A stretch of 64,000 nt of DNA from SZUA-584 sp041656035. GTDB taxonomy: Bacteria; Bacillota; Clostridia; Christensenellales; SZUA-584. Shown piece by piece: positions 34,580 to 43,999 of this stretch (positions within the stretch are counted from its first letter, which is position 1; every line of letters starts with the position of its first letter). Under the pieces are notes generated by a model, which saw only the letters and a program-made list of their open reading frames with translations, did no database searches and was not told where the DNA came from. The DNA lies in assembly GCA_964586785.1 (NCBI GenBank), contig CAZPHS010000006.1, positions 34,122-98,121 on the forward strand. Reading direction: 5' to 3'. Both the position numbers and the translations under genes were made by a program.

Positions 34580-35524
34580 ATGTTAGAGATTGAAAAGCCA
34601 AATATACAGTGTGTTGAAAAGTCAGACGACAATTCTTACGCGAAATATGTTATGGAACCGCTGGAGCGCGGTTTTGGTTCCACGCTCGGCAATTCGCTAA
34701 GGCGCGTATTGTTGTCGTGTTTGCCGGGCGCGGCGGTAACGCGTATAAGGCTTAACGGCGTGCTGCATGAGTTTTCCACCATTGAAGGCGTCAGCGAGGA
34801 CGTAGTGAACCTTGTGATGAACTTAAAGGGTCTCGCGGTTAAAATGTACGTCGACGAGCCAAAGACGCTTATACTTGACGTATCCGGCCCTAAGGAAGTA
34901 ACGGCGGCGGATATTATTATGGACGCCGATGTTGAAGTGTTAAACCCAGATATGCACATTGCAACCATCGATAAAGACGGCAGCCTTTACATGGAGATAA
35001 CCGTTGAAAGAGGCAGAGGGTACGTGCTGGCGGATAAGAACAAAGAGTCTGATATGCCGATTGGAGTAATTCCCGTGGATTCTTTGTTTACTCCTGTACG
35101 CAAAGTTAATTTCACCGTTGAAAATACCCGTGTCGGACAGATTACAGACTTTGATAAATTATCGCTAGAGTTATGGACAAACGGCACCATAGCTCCCGAC
35201 GAGGCTGTTTCGCTCGCGGCTAAAATTTTAAACGAGCATTTGGCGCAGTTTATTGCGCTTACCGAACACGTTCGGGACGTTGAGATAATGGTTGAACCCG
35301 AGGAAGACAAAAAAGAGAAGGTTTTGGAGATAACAATCGAAGAGCTTGATCTTTCCGTCCGTTCGTACAACTGCTTAAAGCGCGCGGGGATAAACACGGT
35401 AGAAGAACTGATAAAGCGCAACGAGGAAGAGATGATGAAGGTTCGCAATCTTGGGCGCAAGTCGCTGGAAGAGGTTGAGCAGAAGCTTGCCGCTTTGGGG
35501 CTTTCGCTGCGGATTGACGACTAA
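34580..35524 (+). CDS. rpoA: RNA polymerase alpha subunit
   Basis: Protein of 314 residues. The assembly domain includes GFGSTLGNSLRRVLLSCLPGA and the C-terminal DNA-binding domain has LDLSVRSYNCLKRAGINTV and RNLGRKSLEEV. It assembles RNA polymerase and binds UP elements and activators. The SD is GGGAGGG, 58 bp after rpsD. Confidence 0.98.
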   Translation: MLEIEKPNIQCVEKSDDNSYAKYVMEPLERGFGSTLGNSLRRVLLSCLPGAAVTRIRLNGVLHEFSTIEGVSEDVVNLVMNLKGLAVKMYVDEPKTLILDVSGPKEVTAADIIMDADVEVLNPDMHIATIDKDGSLYMEITVERGRGYVLADKNKESDMPIGVIPVDSLFTPVRKVNFTVENTRVGQITDFDKLSLELWTNGTIAPDEAVSLAAKILNEHLAQFIALTEHVRDVEIMVEPEEDKKEKVLEITIEELDLSVRSYNCLKRAGINTVEELIKRNEEEMMKVRNLGRKSLEEVEQKLAALGLSLRIDD

Positions 35525-35576
35525 ACAGTAATTTTTTGGCCGCGAAGGCATAACTTGCGGCAATGGGGAGGCTATC

Positions 35577-36086
35577 ATGGCTGTATACAGAAAGCTAAAT
35601 CAGCAGCAGGATCAAAGGCAGGCCACGCTGAGAAATCTGGTTACGGGCCTGCTATGGCATGGCCGTATTGAGACTACGCTCGCTCGCGCCAAAGAGGCGA
35701 GAAGCATAGCGGAGAAGCTTATTACGCTTGCCGTTAAAGAACACGCGAATACAATTAAAGTTATAAAAACCGTTAATGACGACGACGGGAAGAAAAAAAG
35801 CGAAGTTTTAAACGATATGCCGTCTAAGCTCGCGGCCAGGCGCCGTTTGATGCAGTATCTTTACAATGTTCCCGAGCCTAAAAAAGACGGCGAGAACAAG
35901 TTTGATTATAAAAAGCGCACGGGAGACGTGGCGAATCCGCTTGTTGAGAAGATGTTTCGCGAGTACGGCCCGAAGTATTACAAGCGCGCGAAGGAGCTTG
36001 GCACCGGCGGCGGATATACCCGTATAATAAAAAAGGGTCCGCGGCGCGGCGACGGGGCGGAGACTGTTATACTCGAGCTTGTCTGA
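35577..36086 (+). CDS. rplQ: 50S ribosomal protein L17 with an internal insertion
   Basis: Protein of 169 residues, about 50 longer than the usual form. The N-terminal half is typical (MAVYRKLNQQQDQRQATLRN, TTLARAKEARSIAEKLITLA). A lysine/aspartate-rich stretch then appears at about residues 65-110 (TVNDDDGKKKSEVLND ... PEPKKDGENKFDYKKR). The C-terminus returns to the family with GGGYTRIIKKGPRRGDGA and ends LELV. Longer L17 proteins are known in some Clostridia. Last gene of the ribosomal block. Confidence 0.96.
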   Translation: MAVYRKLNQQQDQRQATLRNLVTGLLWHGRIETTLARAKEARSIAEKLITLAVKEHANTIKVIKTVNDDDGKKKSEVLNDMPSKLAARRRLMQYLYNVPEPKKDGENKFDYKKRTGDVANPLVEKMFREYGPKYYKRAKELGTGGGYTRIIKKGPRRGDGAETVILELV

Positions 36087-36112
36087 TAAATAAAATAGCG
36101 GCGTTATGATTT

Positions 36113-36147
36113 AAAAAAGGCTTTGAGATTTGATTTCAGAGCCTTTT
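36113..36147 (+). terminator. Terminator at the end of the ribosomal operon
   Basis: Stem AAAAGGCTTTGA / TCAGAGCCTTTT (one mismatch) with a 9-nt loop and terminal T-run, 27 bp after rplQ. The right half overlaps the promoter of the next operon. Confidence 0.85.
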
Positions 36148-36157
36148 GGTGTATAAT
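36130..36157 (+). promoter_or_regulatory. Probable sigma-A promoter of the ecf operon
   Basis: TTGATT (36130-36135), a 16-bp spacer and TATAAT (36152-36157). The -35 element lies in the loop of the rplQ terminator. Transcription would start around 36164, giving a short leader of about 20 nt before ecfA1. Confidence 0.55.
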
Positions 36158-36184
36158 TGAGCGAATAAAAAAATGGAGAACAAT

Positions 36185-37015
36185 ATGGCGATTATTGACG
36201 CGCAAGATATCTCATACGCTTATACGGGCGAAACCGGCTCGACGCCGGCGCTTACTGATATTTCACTTAAAGTGCCAAAGGGTGAGCTGATTGCCATTAT
36301 AGGACGCAACGGTTCCGGTAAGTCGACGCTTGCAAAGCATATAAACGCGCTTTATCTGCCAAACTCGGGCAGGGTGTTGATTGACGGTATGGATACGAAG
36401 GATGAAACAAAGGTATGGGATATACGCAAATGCGCGGGAATGGTGTTCCAAAATCCCGATAACCAGCTTGTCGCCACAATTGTGGAGGAAGATGTCGCGT
36501 TCGGGCCGGAAAATATAGGCGTACCGCCCGCCGAAATAAGGAAACGCGTTGATGCCGCGCTTTCAGTGGTTAATATGGGCGATTACGCCGACCGTGCGCC
36601 GCACATGCTCTCCGGCGGACAAAAACAGCGCGTGGCTATAGCGGGCGTGCTGGCTATGCAGCCCGATATAATAGTATTCGACGAACCGACGGCCATGCTT
36701 GACCCGGAGGGGCGCGCGGAGGTTCTCGCCACCATAGAGAAGCTTAATAAAAGCGGCAAGACGATACTTCTGATTACACATTATATGGAAGAGGCGCTGT
36801 TTGCCGATAGGGTTATAGTGATGGCGGAGGGACGTGTTATGGCAGAAGGGACGCCGCGCGAAATTTTCGCGAATGAGGATTTGCTATATAGGGCGGGGCT
36901 TGAGGCGCCGCCTCACATTGCCCTTTATCATAAGCTTAAAAATAAAGGATATAGTTTGGGCGAATGTCCTCTTACAACCGATGAACTGGTGGAAAAAATA
37001 TGTCTATTGAGCTAG
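36185..37015 (+). CDS. ecfA1: Energy-coupling factor transporter ATPase EcfA1
   Basis: Protein of 276 residues. I chose ATG 36185 because GGAGAA lies just upstream; ATG 36173 has no SD. Walker A is GRNGSGKST, the Q-loop has FQNPDNQ, the signature is LSGGQKQRVAIAG and Walker B is IVFDEPTAML. EcfA1 and EcfA2 power vitamin and metal uptake with EcfT and exchangeable S components. The gene overlaps ecfA2 by 16 nt. The order rplQ-ecfA1-ecfA2-ecfT-truA is conserved in Bacillota. Confidence 0.96.
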   Translation: MAIIDAQDISYAYTGETGSTPALTDISLKVPKGELIAIIGRNGSGKSTLAKHINALYLPNSGRVLIDGMDTKDETKVWDIRKCAGMVFQNPDNQLVATIVEEDVAFGPENIGVPPAEIRKRVDAALSVVNMGDYADRAPHMLSGGQKQRVAIAGVLAMQPDIIVFDEPTAMLDPEGRAEVLATIEKLNKSGKTILLITHYMEEALFADRVIVMAEGRVMAEGTPREIFANEDLLYRAGLEAPPHIALYHKLKNKGYSLGECPLTTDELVEKICLLS

Positions 37016-37854
37016 ATGGACTAACATATGTATATATGCCAAAAACACCGTTTGAAGCCAAGGCTGTTGAGAATATAAGCCTTAATATAAAGGACGGCGA
37101 TTTTTTAGGCGTAATAGGGCATACAGGCTCCGGCAAGACCACGCTTATAGGGCTTATGGCAGGGCTGCTAAAGCCGACGGCGGGGCGCGTGCTGATAGAC
37201 GGGCAGGATATAAACGCCAAGGGCTATGACAAAAAGGCGCTGCGGCGTCATATAGGTGTCGTATTCCAGTATCCTGAGCATCAGCTGTTTGAGGAAACGG
37301 TTTATAAAGATATAGCGTTCGGTCCGCGCAAGATTAACGTTTCGGAGGAAGAGACGGACCTGCGCGTAAAGTACGCCATGGAGCTTATGGAGCTTGACTA
37401 TGAAAATATAAAGGAGCTCTCGCCGTTTGAGCTTTCGGGAGGGCAGAAAAGGCGCGTCGCAATAGCGGGGGTGCTTGCCATGCGGCCGCGCGTGCTTATA
37501 CTTGACGAGCCTGTGGCGGGGCTTGACCCGAAAGGGCGCTCACATCTTATGCGGCTTATAACAAAGCTTAACGGCGAAGGCGTAACGATAATAATGATAA
37601 CTCATTCAATGGACGATTTGGCTGAAAACGCAAATCGGGTTGTCGTTCTTAACGGCGCCAAGCTTTTTATTGACGATACGCCGTCAAAAGTGTTTATGCA
37701 AAAAAAATTGCTGCGGGACATTGGGCTTGACGTGCCGTATGTGTCGAGAATTGCGCAGAGCCTTCGCGAACGCGGCAAGAATATACCTGACGATGTGATA
37801 CGTTTTGCTCAGCTTGAGGAGTGCGTAACGCGCGTTTTGGAGGGCGGGCAATGA
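37000..37854 (+). CDS. ecfA2: Energy-coupling factor transporter ATPase EcfA2
   Basis: Protein of 284 residues. Motifs are GHTGSGKTTLIG (Walker A), FQYPEHQLFE (the EcfA2-type Q-loop), ELSGGQKRRVAIAG (signature) and LILDEPVAGLDP (Walker B). It pairs with EcfA1 as the heterodimeric motor of the transporter. Its stop overlaps the ecfT start (ATGA). Confidence 0.96.
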   Translation: MSIELDGLTYVYMPKTPFEAKAVENISLNIKDGDFLGVIGHTGSGKTTLIGLMAGLLKPTAGRVLIDGQDINAKGYDKKALRRHIGVVFQYPEHQLFEETVYKDIAFGPRKINVSEEETDLRVKYAMELMELDYENIKELSPFELSGGQKRRVAIAGVLAMRPRVLILDEPVAGLDPKGRSHLMRLITKLNGEGVTIIMITHSMDDLAENANRVVVLNGAKLFIDDTPSKVFMQKKLLRDIGLDVPYVSRIAQSLRERGKNIPDDVIRFAQLEECVTRVLEGGQ

Positions 37855-38645
37855 TTAGCAATATTACTCTCGGGCAGTTTTTTCCCGGTAATTCTATTAT
37901 ACACCGGCTGGACGCGCGTATTAAACTGGTGCTTACAGTCGCCGTTATCGTTCTTGTTTTTTTAGTCCGCACAATAACCGGCTACGCTGTTGTTTTAGGG
38001 TTTTTTGTTTTGACGATTTTGCTGTCCCGTTTAAGCGTAAAATATGTTTTAAAGGGCTTAAAACCTCTTTGGTTTATACTTGTATTCACCTTTGTGCTTA
38101 ATACCTTTTTCTATTCGGGCGGCACCGAATTGTTTTCCTGGTGGATTCTGCGCGTAACGGAGGAAGGGCTGGTAAGCGCCGTAAGGCTGGCTGTGAGGCT
38201 TATTTACCTTATAACAGCCACAACTATGCTTACGCTTACAACTTCGCCCATCGCTTTAACCGACGGTCTTGAGAGCCTGCTGAAGCCCTTAAAGGCAATA
38301 CGGTTTCCCGTACACGAGCTTGCCATGATGATGACAATAGCCATGCGGTTTATACCCACATTGATAGAAGAGACGGATAAGATAATGAAGGCGCAGACCG
38401 CGAGAGGCGCGGAATTCGATTCGGGCAATGTGCTAAAACGCGCCGCGGGTATGGTTCCGCTGTTGGTGCCTTTGTTCGTCAGCGCTTTCAGGCGGGCGGA
38501 CGAGCTGGCCTTCGCTATGGAATCGCGCTGTTACAACGGCGGAAAAGGGCGCACCAGAATGAAGGTGATGCGTCTTAACTGCCGTGATTTTGTCGCCGCG
38601 GCTTTTGTATCGGGGCTTATGGTGTTCGCGGTTTTGGGGTTTTAG
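37851..38645 (+). CDS. ecfT: Energy-coupling factor transporter transmembrane protein EcfT
   Basis: Protein of 264 residues from ATG 37851 (GGAGGGCGGG upstream). It has several hydrophobic helices and the coupling-helix motifs AQTARGAEF and AMESRCYNGG (the two Ala-Arg-Gly-like signatures that contact the ATPases). No S component is encoded nearby, so this is a shared group II module. Confidence 0.95.
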   Translation: MISNITLGQFFPGNSIIHRLDARIKLVLTVAVIVLVFLVRTITGYAVVLGFFVLTILLSRLSVKYVLKGLKPLWFILVFTFVLNTFFYSGGTELFSWWILRVTEEGLVSAVRLAVRLIYLITATTMLTLTTSPIALTDGLESLLKPLKAIRFPVHELAMMMTIAMRFIPTLIEETDKIMKAQTARGAEFDSGNVLKRAAGMVPLLVPLFVSAFRRADELAFAMESRCYNGGKGRTRMKVMRLNCRDFVAAAFVSGLMVFAVLGF

Positions 38646-38659
38646 GCGGTGGACGGCGT

Positions 38660-39427
38660 ATGCGCGTAAAACTGACGGTAGAATATGACGGCACTAAATA
38701 CGCGGGCTGGCAGCGCCAGAAGAACGCCGTTTCAGTGCAGGAGACGCTGGAGCGCGCTTTTTTTGCCGCGACGGGAGAAAAAGTCTGCGTACACGGCGCG
38801 GGGCGCACGGACGCGGGCGTTCATGCGCGCGCGCAGGTTGCGCACCTTGATACAAACTGCTCAATTCCGGCCGGCAGAATAAGCTTCGCGCTGAATATGC
38901 ATCTGCCGGCTGATATACGCGTGCTAAATTCGCAAGAGACTGCGCAGGATTTTCATTCGCGTTACTGCGCCAAAGCCAAAACATACAGATATACAATACA
39001 CAACGATTTTCACGCGCCGGCGATAATGCGGCATACCGCCGCTCACGTTCGCGGAGATCTGGATATAGGCGCGATGCGCAAGGCGGCGCAGGCGGTTATA
39101 GGGACGCATGATTTCGCGGCTTTTTGCGCAGCCGGAAGCGGTATAGAAAGCACGGTGAGGACGGTGCATGATATTGATATTTATCAGCGGCGGCCGCTGA
39201 TATACATAGATATTACAGGCTCGGGTTTTCTTTACCGAATGGTGCGCATAATCGCGGGCACACTCATAGAAATAGGGCTTAAAAAGAGACCGCCGGAATG
39301 CATGGCGGGTATTATAGCGGGCAGGGACAGGAACGCGGCGGGAATAACCGCTGCCGCAAAAGGATTGACGCTTATGAACGTGAGCTATCGGCCGGACGCG
39401 GATGAAAGAGGTTATAGTGAAAAATAA
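38660..39427 (+). CDS. truA: tRNA pseudouridine(38-40) synthase TruA
   Basis: Protein of 255 residues, normal length. The catalytic aspartate is in GAGRTDAGVHA; other marks are YAGWQRQ, FHSRYCAKAKTYRY and GSGFLYRMVRIIAGTL. It modifies the anticodon stem-loop of several tRNAs. It lies 14 bp after ecfT, with GGCGG as a weak SD. Confidence 0.97.
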   Translation: MRVKLTVEYDGTKYAGWQRQKNAVSVQETLERAFFAATGEKVCVHGAGRTDAGVHARAQVAHLDTNCSIPAGRISFALNMHLPADIRVLNSQETAQDFHSRYCAKAKTYRYTIHNDFHAPAIMRHTAAHVRGDLDIGAMRKAAQAVIGTHDFAAFCAAGSGIESTVRTVHDIDIYQRRPLIYIDITGSGFLYRMVRIIAGTLIEIGLKKRPPECMAGIIAGRDRNAAGITAAAKGLTLMNVSYRPDADERGYSEK

Positions 39428-40202
39428 GTTTAAAAGCAGAATATTCAGGCTTTTATTTGCCGCCGCCATATTGGCCGGTCTTACGGGGATAGGCCTTGGA
39501 ATTATAGCCATGCTTTGCTCAACGGCAATAAGCGTAGGTATGATAATTCCCGTACTGGGAGGAATACTGCTGGTTATATGGGGCTTTATACGGCTTATTC
39601 GCCCCGGTCCGGCGTTAAAATATAAAGCCTTGCGAAGGGCGGTAATAATATGCGTATGCGCCGTGTTATTGGCAGCCGTTTTTTTTGAGGCGCTTATTCT
39701 TTCGGCGTTAACGGCTCCAAAGCCGGACGTCGATCCGGATTTTGTTTTGGTTTTGGGCTGCGGCATATTCCCCGACGGAACGCTTACATATTCTTTGAAA
39801 AGCAGATTGGACAGCGCTTATAATGAACTGTTATCGTATCCCGGGGCAATATGTATTGTTTCGGGAGGGCGCGGCGGCAGTGAGCCCGTGCCCGAAGCGC
39901 GGGCTATGTATCAATATCTTGTATCTTGCGGCATTAATGAAGACCGTATAATAATGGAGCCGCGGTCGCGCAATACCGCGGAAAACATGAAATATTCGGC
40001 GGCGATTATTAATGATAACGGAGGTGGAACCGCCGCTGTGGTGACAAGCGATTATCATGTTTACCGCGCACTGGTTACCGCGAAAAGATACGGTGTCGAC
40101 GCTTACGGCATAGGCGCGCCCACCAACTGGCGCATACTTGCGGCTTGTCACATACGCGAATATGTGGGGATTATAAAAGAGGCGCTTTCGCGCAACGAAT
40201 AA
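39417..40202 (+). CDS. YdcF/SanA-like DUF218 membrane protein
   Basis: Protein of about 261 residues. GTG 39417 has AAAGAGG upstream; ATG 39402, five codons earlier, is the alternative. Two or three transmembrane helices (to about residue 105) precede the DUF218 domain with VLGCGIFPDGTLTYSLKSRL, VSGGRGGSE, EPRSRNTAENMKYS and VVTSDYHVYRAL. DUF218 proteins (ElyC, SanA, YdcF) are linked with envelope integrity and undecaprenyl lipid use, but the enzyme activity is unclear. The start overlaps truA, so they are co-transcribed. Confidence 0.85.
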   Translation: MKNKFKSRIFRLLFAAAILAGLTGIGLGIIAMLCSTAISVGMIIPVLGGILLVIWGFIRLIRPGPALKYKALRRAVIICVCAVLLAAVFFEALILSALTAPKPDVDPDFVLVLGCGIFPDGTLTYSLKSRLDSAYNELLSYPGAICIVSGGRGGSEPVPEARAMYQYLVSCGINEDRIIMEPRSRNTAENMKYSAAIINDNGGGTAAVVTSDYHVYRALVTAKRYGVDAYGIGAPTNWRILAACHIREYVGIIKEALSRNE

Positions 40203-40224
40203 CCGTTTCTTTTCGAACAATAAT

Positions 40225-40267
40225 AAAAAACGCTGTCGTCATTCGGCACATAAGCCTTGCGTTTTTG
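40225..40267 (+). terminator. Terminator of the ecf-truA operon
   Basis: AAAAAACGC pairs with GCGTTTTT around an internal stem TGTCG/CGGCA, ending in a T-run 65 bp after the DUF218 stop. Confidence 0.65.
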
Positions 40268-40329
40268 TCGAACTATATAGTAATATGGCTTATACATAAT
40301 AAATGATTTAAAATTCTAGGAGGATAAAA

Positions 40330-41418
40330 ATGAAGAAAACTTTTGCATTAGCCTTGGCGCTTATAATGGCGCTGGCGCTTGTTGTGACAGGATGTACGAA
40401 TGCCGATCAGTCCGCGGGAAAAAAAGTAAAAGCCGGTTTTATTTATATCGGCCCGGCGGCGGACGGCGGTTTTGCAACGTCTCACGATGTAGCGCGTAAG
40501 GCGATTGAAGCCGATCTTGGTGTGGAAACCATTTATAAAGAGCTCGTGCCGGAGGGCGCCGAAGTGGAAGATGTTATAGACAACATGGTCGACCAGGGCT
40601 GCAATGTTATATTCGGCTGCTCTTTCGGATACATGGACCACATGAAGGCAAAAGCGGCGGAGTATCCGGATGTTATATTCCTGCACTGCAGCGGGTATGA
40701 ATCCAATGATACCAACTTTGCAAATTATTTCGGTCGTATATACCAGGCTCGCTTTTTATCGGGGCTTGCGGCGGGGCTTGCGACACAGAGCAATCAGCTT
40801 GGATATGTCGCGGCGTTTCCTATTCCCGAGGTTGTACGCGGGCTGAACGCGTTTTCGCTGGGAGTTAAGGCGGCAAATCCTAACGCAACCGTCGAAGTTA
40901 TTTGGACGGGCGATTGGGTTGACGCGACAAAGGCGAAAGAAGCCGCCAACGCGCTTATCTCTAACGGATGCGATGTTATAGCTCAGCATCAGGACGCCAC
41001 CAGCCCGCAGCAGGCCGCAGAGGAAGCCGGTGTTTTTTCGGTCGGTTATCACTGCGACATGATAAGCGTCGCGCCCAACGCGAACATAGCGTCGGCGGTA
41101 TGGAACTGGACGCCGTACTATAAGGCGGTCATACAGTCTATAATCGACGGCGAGTATAAGAATGAAAACTACTGGGGCGGCATGGACGAAGGCGTTATCG
41201 ACGTGGTTCTCACGGTAAACGCGCCGCAAGGAGCGAAGGCGCTGACGGACGATTATAAGTCAAAGCTTGCCGACGGCAGTTGGGACGTTTTTACAGGCCC
41301 GCTTACAGACAATCAAGGTAATGCCGTTGCGGCGCAGGGCGAGGTTTTAAGCGACGAGGCTATGCTGTCAATGGACTGGCTGTATGAAAACGTCATAGGC
41401 ATTATTCCCGCCGAATAG
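40330..41418 (+). CDS. BMP-family nucleoside-binding lipoprotein
   Basis: Protein of 362 residues with a lipoprotein signal (lipobox VVTGC, Cys22). The mature part is a BmpA/Med/PnrA-type binding protein: GFIYIGPAADGGFATSHDVARK opens the family (first 12 residues GFIYIGPAADGG), then GCSFGYMDHM, FANYFGRIYQARFLSGLAAG and GLKA-like NAFSLGVKAANP. Such proteins bind nucleosides at the outer membrane face and feed the ABC importer encoded immediately downstream. The SD is AGGAGG. Confidence 0.93.
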   Translation: MKKTFALALALIMALALVVTGCTNADQSAGKKVKAGFIYIGPAADGGFATSHDVARKAIEADLGVETIYKELVPEGAEVEDVIDNMVDQGCNVIFGCSFGYMDHMKAKAAEYPDVIFLHCSGYESNDTNFANYFGRIYQARFLSGLAAGLATQSNQLGYVAAFPIPEVVRGLNAFSLGVKAANPNATVEVIWTGDWVDATKAKEAANALISNGCDVIAQHQDATSPQQAAEEAGVFSVGYHCDMISVAPNANIASAVWNWTPYYKAVIQSIIDGEYKNENYWGGMDEGVIDVVLTVNAPQGAKALTDDYKSKLADGSWDVFTGPLTDNQGNAVAAQGEVLSDEAMLSMDWLYENVIGIIPAE

Positions 41419-41423
41419 TAAGA

Positions 41424-42941
41424 ATGGATACGGATACCGTTATTCGATTAAACGGAATAACAAAAAGGTTTGGCTCTGTGACAGCTAACGATTGTGTGGA
41501 TTTCTCTCTGAAAAAGGGAGAAATCCATGCTGTTTTAGGTGAAAACGGTTCAGGCAAATCGACATTAATGAACATACTTTCGGGACTTTACAGACCGGAC
41601 GCGGGAGAAGTATATATAAACGGTAAACCTACGGTTATATCGTCGCCCGCCGTCGCCATATCGCATGGAATAGGAATGATACATCAGCATTTCAAACTGG
41701 CGGAAGCGTTTACCGCGCTTGATAACGTGCTTGTCGCCAATCCACAAGGGATATTTAAAAACAGCAAAAAGAAGTTCGCGGAGATTTCAGCTTTGTCAAA
41801 AAGCTACGGTTTTGATGTTGATTTGCGCTGTTATGTTAAAGACATGCCGGTCGGCCAGAAGCAGGCTGTTGAGATTATTAAGGTATTGTACAAAGGCGCG
41901 GATATACTTATACTCGACGAACCCACGGCGGTGCTGACGCCACAGGAAACCGAAAAGCTTTTTGGTATTATGCGTTCAATGCGCGACGCGGGCAAATCAA
42001 TAATATTCATATCGCATAAGCTCGGTGAAGTTATGGCCGTTACCAATCGCGTTACGGTATTGCGTAAAGGCAAGTCAGTAGCGACGTTTAAAACCGGCGA
42101 TATTGACGAGTTAAAACTGGTACGTCACATTGTAGGCAAAGAGGTTGACCTGGCTATTAACAGAACCAAAGCCGCGCGCGGAGAAAAACTGCTGGAAGCG
42201 GTTTCACTAAGCGCAAACGATATTGACGGCTCGCCCGTTTTGCATGACGTATCGTTTGATGTTTACGAAGGAGAGATACTTGGCGTTGCGGGTGTCGCGG
42301 GCAGCGGGCAAAAACAGCTCTGCGAAACGCTGGCGGGGCTTAATCCAAAATATGAAGGAAGCGTTAAACTGCTTGGAGAGAACCTGTCCGGACTGCGTCC
42401 TATTGATATAATAAGACGCGGAGTATCGATGAGCTTTGTTCCCGAGGACAGGCTGGGGATGGGGCTTGTCGCCGGTATGACAATAACCGAAAACATGATG
42501 CTGAAAGAGCACAGCACGCAAAAAGGGCTTTTTATAAACAAGAAGCCGTATGCGCAGATGGCGCGCGATGTTGTTAAACAGCTCTCGATTGATACTCCGG
42601 ATATTGATTTTCAAGTAAGCCGTCTTTCGGGGGGGAATATACAAAAGGTGTTGGTGGGCAGAGAGCTTCGCTCAGGCCCGAAACTGCTTATTATGGCGTA
42701 CCCTGTCAGAGGGCTTGATATAGGCGCGTCTATGCAGATATATTCTCTTATAAACTCGCGGAAAGAAGCCGGAACAGGCATAATATATGTCGGTGAAGAC
42801 CTGGACGTTCTGATGCAGCTTTGCGATAGGATACTTGTATTGTGTCACGGCTGCGTAACCGGAATAGCGGATGCGCGGAAAACAACAAAAACCCAGCTGG
42901 GATTTATGATGACAGGCCAGAGGAGGGAGAACATGCAATGA
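41424..42941 (+). CDS. Nucleoside ABC transporter ATPase (two ABC cassettes), NupA-like
   Basis: Protein of 505 residues with tandem ABC domains. The first has GENGSGKSTLMN, HQHFKLAEAF and LILDEPTAVLTPQE; its signature is the degenerate MPVGQKQAVEI. The second has GVAGSGQKQL, LSGGNIQKVLVGREL and LIMAYPVRGLDIGA. This layout matches YufO/NupA and RbsA-type ATPases. It lies 5 bp after the binding protein and overlaps the first permease by 4 nt. Confidence 0.93.
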   Translation: MDTDTVIRLNGITKRFGSVTANDCVDFSLKKGEIHAVLGENGSGKSTLMNILSGLYRPDAGEVYINGKPTVISSPAVAISHGIGMIHQHFKLAEAFTALDNVLVANPQGIFKNSKKKFAEISALSKSYGFDVDLRCYVKDMPVGQKQAVEIIKVLYKGADILILDEPTAVLTPQETEKLFGIMRSMRDAGKSIIFISHKLGEVMAVTNRVTVLRKGKSVATFKTGDIDELKLVRHIVGKEVDLAINRTKAARGEKLLEAVSLSANDIDGSPVLHDVSFDVYEGEILGVAGVAGSGQKQLCETLAGLNPKYEGSVKLLGENLSGLRPIDIIRRGVSMSFVPEDRLGMGLVAGMTITENMMLKEHSTQKGLFINKKPYAQMARDVVKQLSIDTPDIDFQVSRLSGGNIQKVLVGRELRSGPKLLIMAYPVRGLDIGASMQIYSLINSRKEAGTGIIYVGEDLDVLMQLCDRILVLCHGCVTGIADARKTTKTQLGFMMTGQRRENMQ

Positions 42942-43996
42942 GAATTGTCGCGAGAGATAGCATCAGCGGCCGGAAAGCTTTTCTGATAAGATTTCTCGGC
43001 GTTGTATGTGCGCTTTTAACAGGCATGATTTTTCTTGCCATCGCGGGGTTTGATCCTTTTTCCGCAATGATATCCCTTTTGGAAGGCGCTTTCGGTAACG
43101 GCCGGAGAATTGCCAAAACGGTTGAGTTCGCTATACCTCTCGTTATAACATCGCTTGGAATATCGCTCGCATTCCGCATGAAGTTCTGGAATATAGGTGC
43201 TGAAGGCCAGATATGCATGGGAGCTTTCGCGGCTTCTTATTTCGCGCTCTTTTGCGCCGATTGGCCGGTCTGGCTGTTGTTTTCGGCAATGACCGCCGCT
43301 TCGTTTGCGGCCGGGGCGTTATGGGCGGCAATACCCGCTTTTTTAAAAGTGAAGTGGGGTACAAATGAAACGCTCGTTACTCTTATGCTCAATTATATTG
43401 CCATAAAAATAATACAATATCTCCAGTATAACGCATGGAAGGACCCGGGCGCGCGCGGGTTTCCAAAAATCGCGATGTTTGACGCTAAAGCGCTTCTTCC
43501 TCAAATTTTCGGCGTTAATATAGGGTGGATTGTCGCCATAGGGCTTATTGCGGTTATTTACTTTTTTATAACGCGCAGTAAAGGCGGTTACAGGATAAAT
43601 GTTATAGGTGAATCGGCGGACACGGCGCGGTACGCGGGCATAAATGTGCATAAAACGATGGTGATTACAGTATGCATAGGCGGGGCGCTGGCGGGGCTCG
43701 CGGGCATGATACAGGCGACAGGCGTAGAACGGACGCTGAATGAAACGCTTTCGGCAGGATATGGATACACCGCCATTATCACCGCATGGCTCGCGCGGTT
43801 AAACCCTGTCGCCATAGGCATAGTATGTATTTTATTCGCCGCGTTGACACAGGGGGGGAATTTTATACAAACCGCCTATAACATACCCAGCGCGGCGGCG
43901 TCGGTGTTTCAAGGTCTTGTGCTGTTGTTTGTGCTGGCGTCCGAATTCTTTTTAAGGTATAAAATAGTAAGGTCACTGCCAAGGGGGGCGCAATAA
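42938..43996 (+). CDS. Nucleoside ABC transporter permease 1, NupB-like
   Basis: Protein of 352 residues from ATG 42938 (AGGAGGGAG upstream), with about nine hydrophobic helices. The family motifs are MKFWNIGAEGQICMGAF, WGTNETLVTLMLNYIA and GESADTARYAGINV. It forms the membrane channel with the second permease. It resembles YufP/NupB of Bacillus. Confidence 0.92.
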   Translation: MRIVARDSISGRKAFLIRFLGVVCALLTGMIFLAIAGFDPFSAMISLLEGAFGNGRRIAKTVEFAIPLVITSLGISLAFRMKFWNIGAEGQICMGAFAASYFALFCADWPVWLLFSAMTAASFAAGALWAAIPAFLKVKWGTNETLVTLMLNYIAIKIIQYLQYNAWKDPGARGFPKIAMFDAKALLPQIFGVNIGWIVAIGLIAVIYFFITRSKGGYRINVIGESADTARYAGINVHKTMVITVCIGGALAGLAGMIQATGVERTLNETLSAGYGYTAIITAWLARLNPVAIGIVCILFAALTQGGNFIQTAYNIPSAAASVFQGLVLLFVLASEFFLRYKIVRSLPRGAQ

Positions 43997-43999
43997 ACT

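Noticed and set aside
38924..39766. 280-codon open frame opposite truA and the DUF218 gene
   Set aside because: It runs across two real sense genes with no SD and no domain.
40266..40272. TGTCGAA, an exact 0A-box heptamer before the nucleoside transporter operon
   Set aside because: A single 7-mer inside a terminator tail is expected by chance; there is no paired site or matching promoter spacing.
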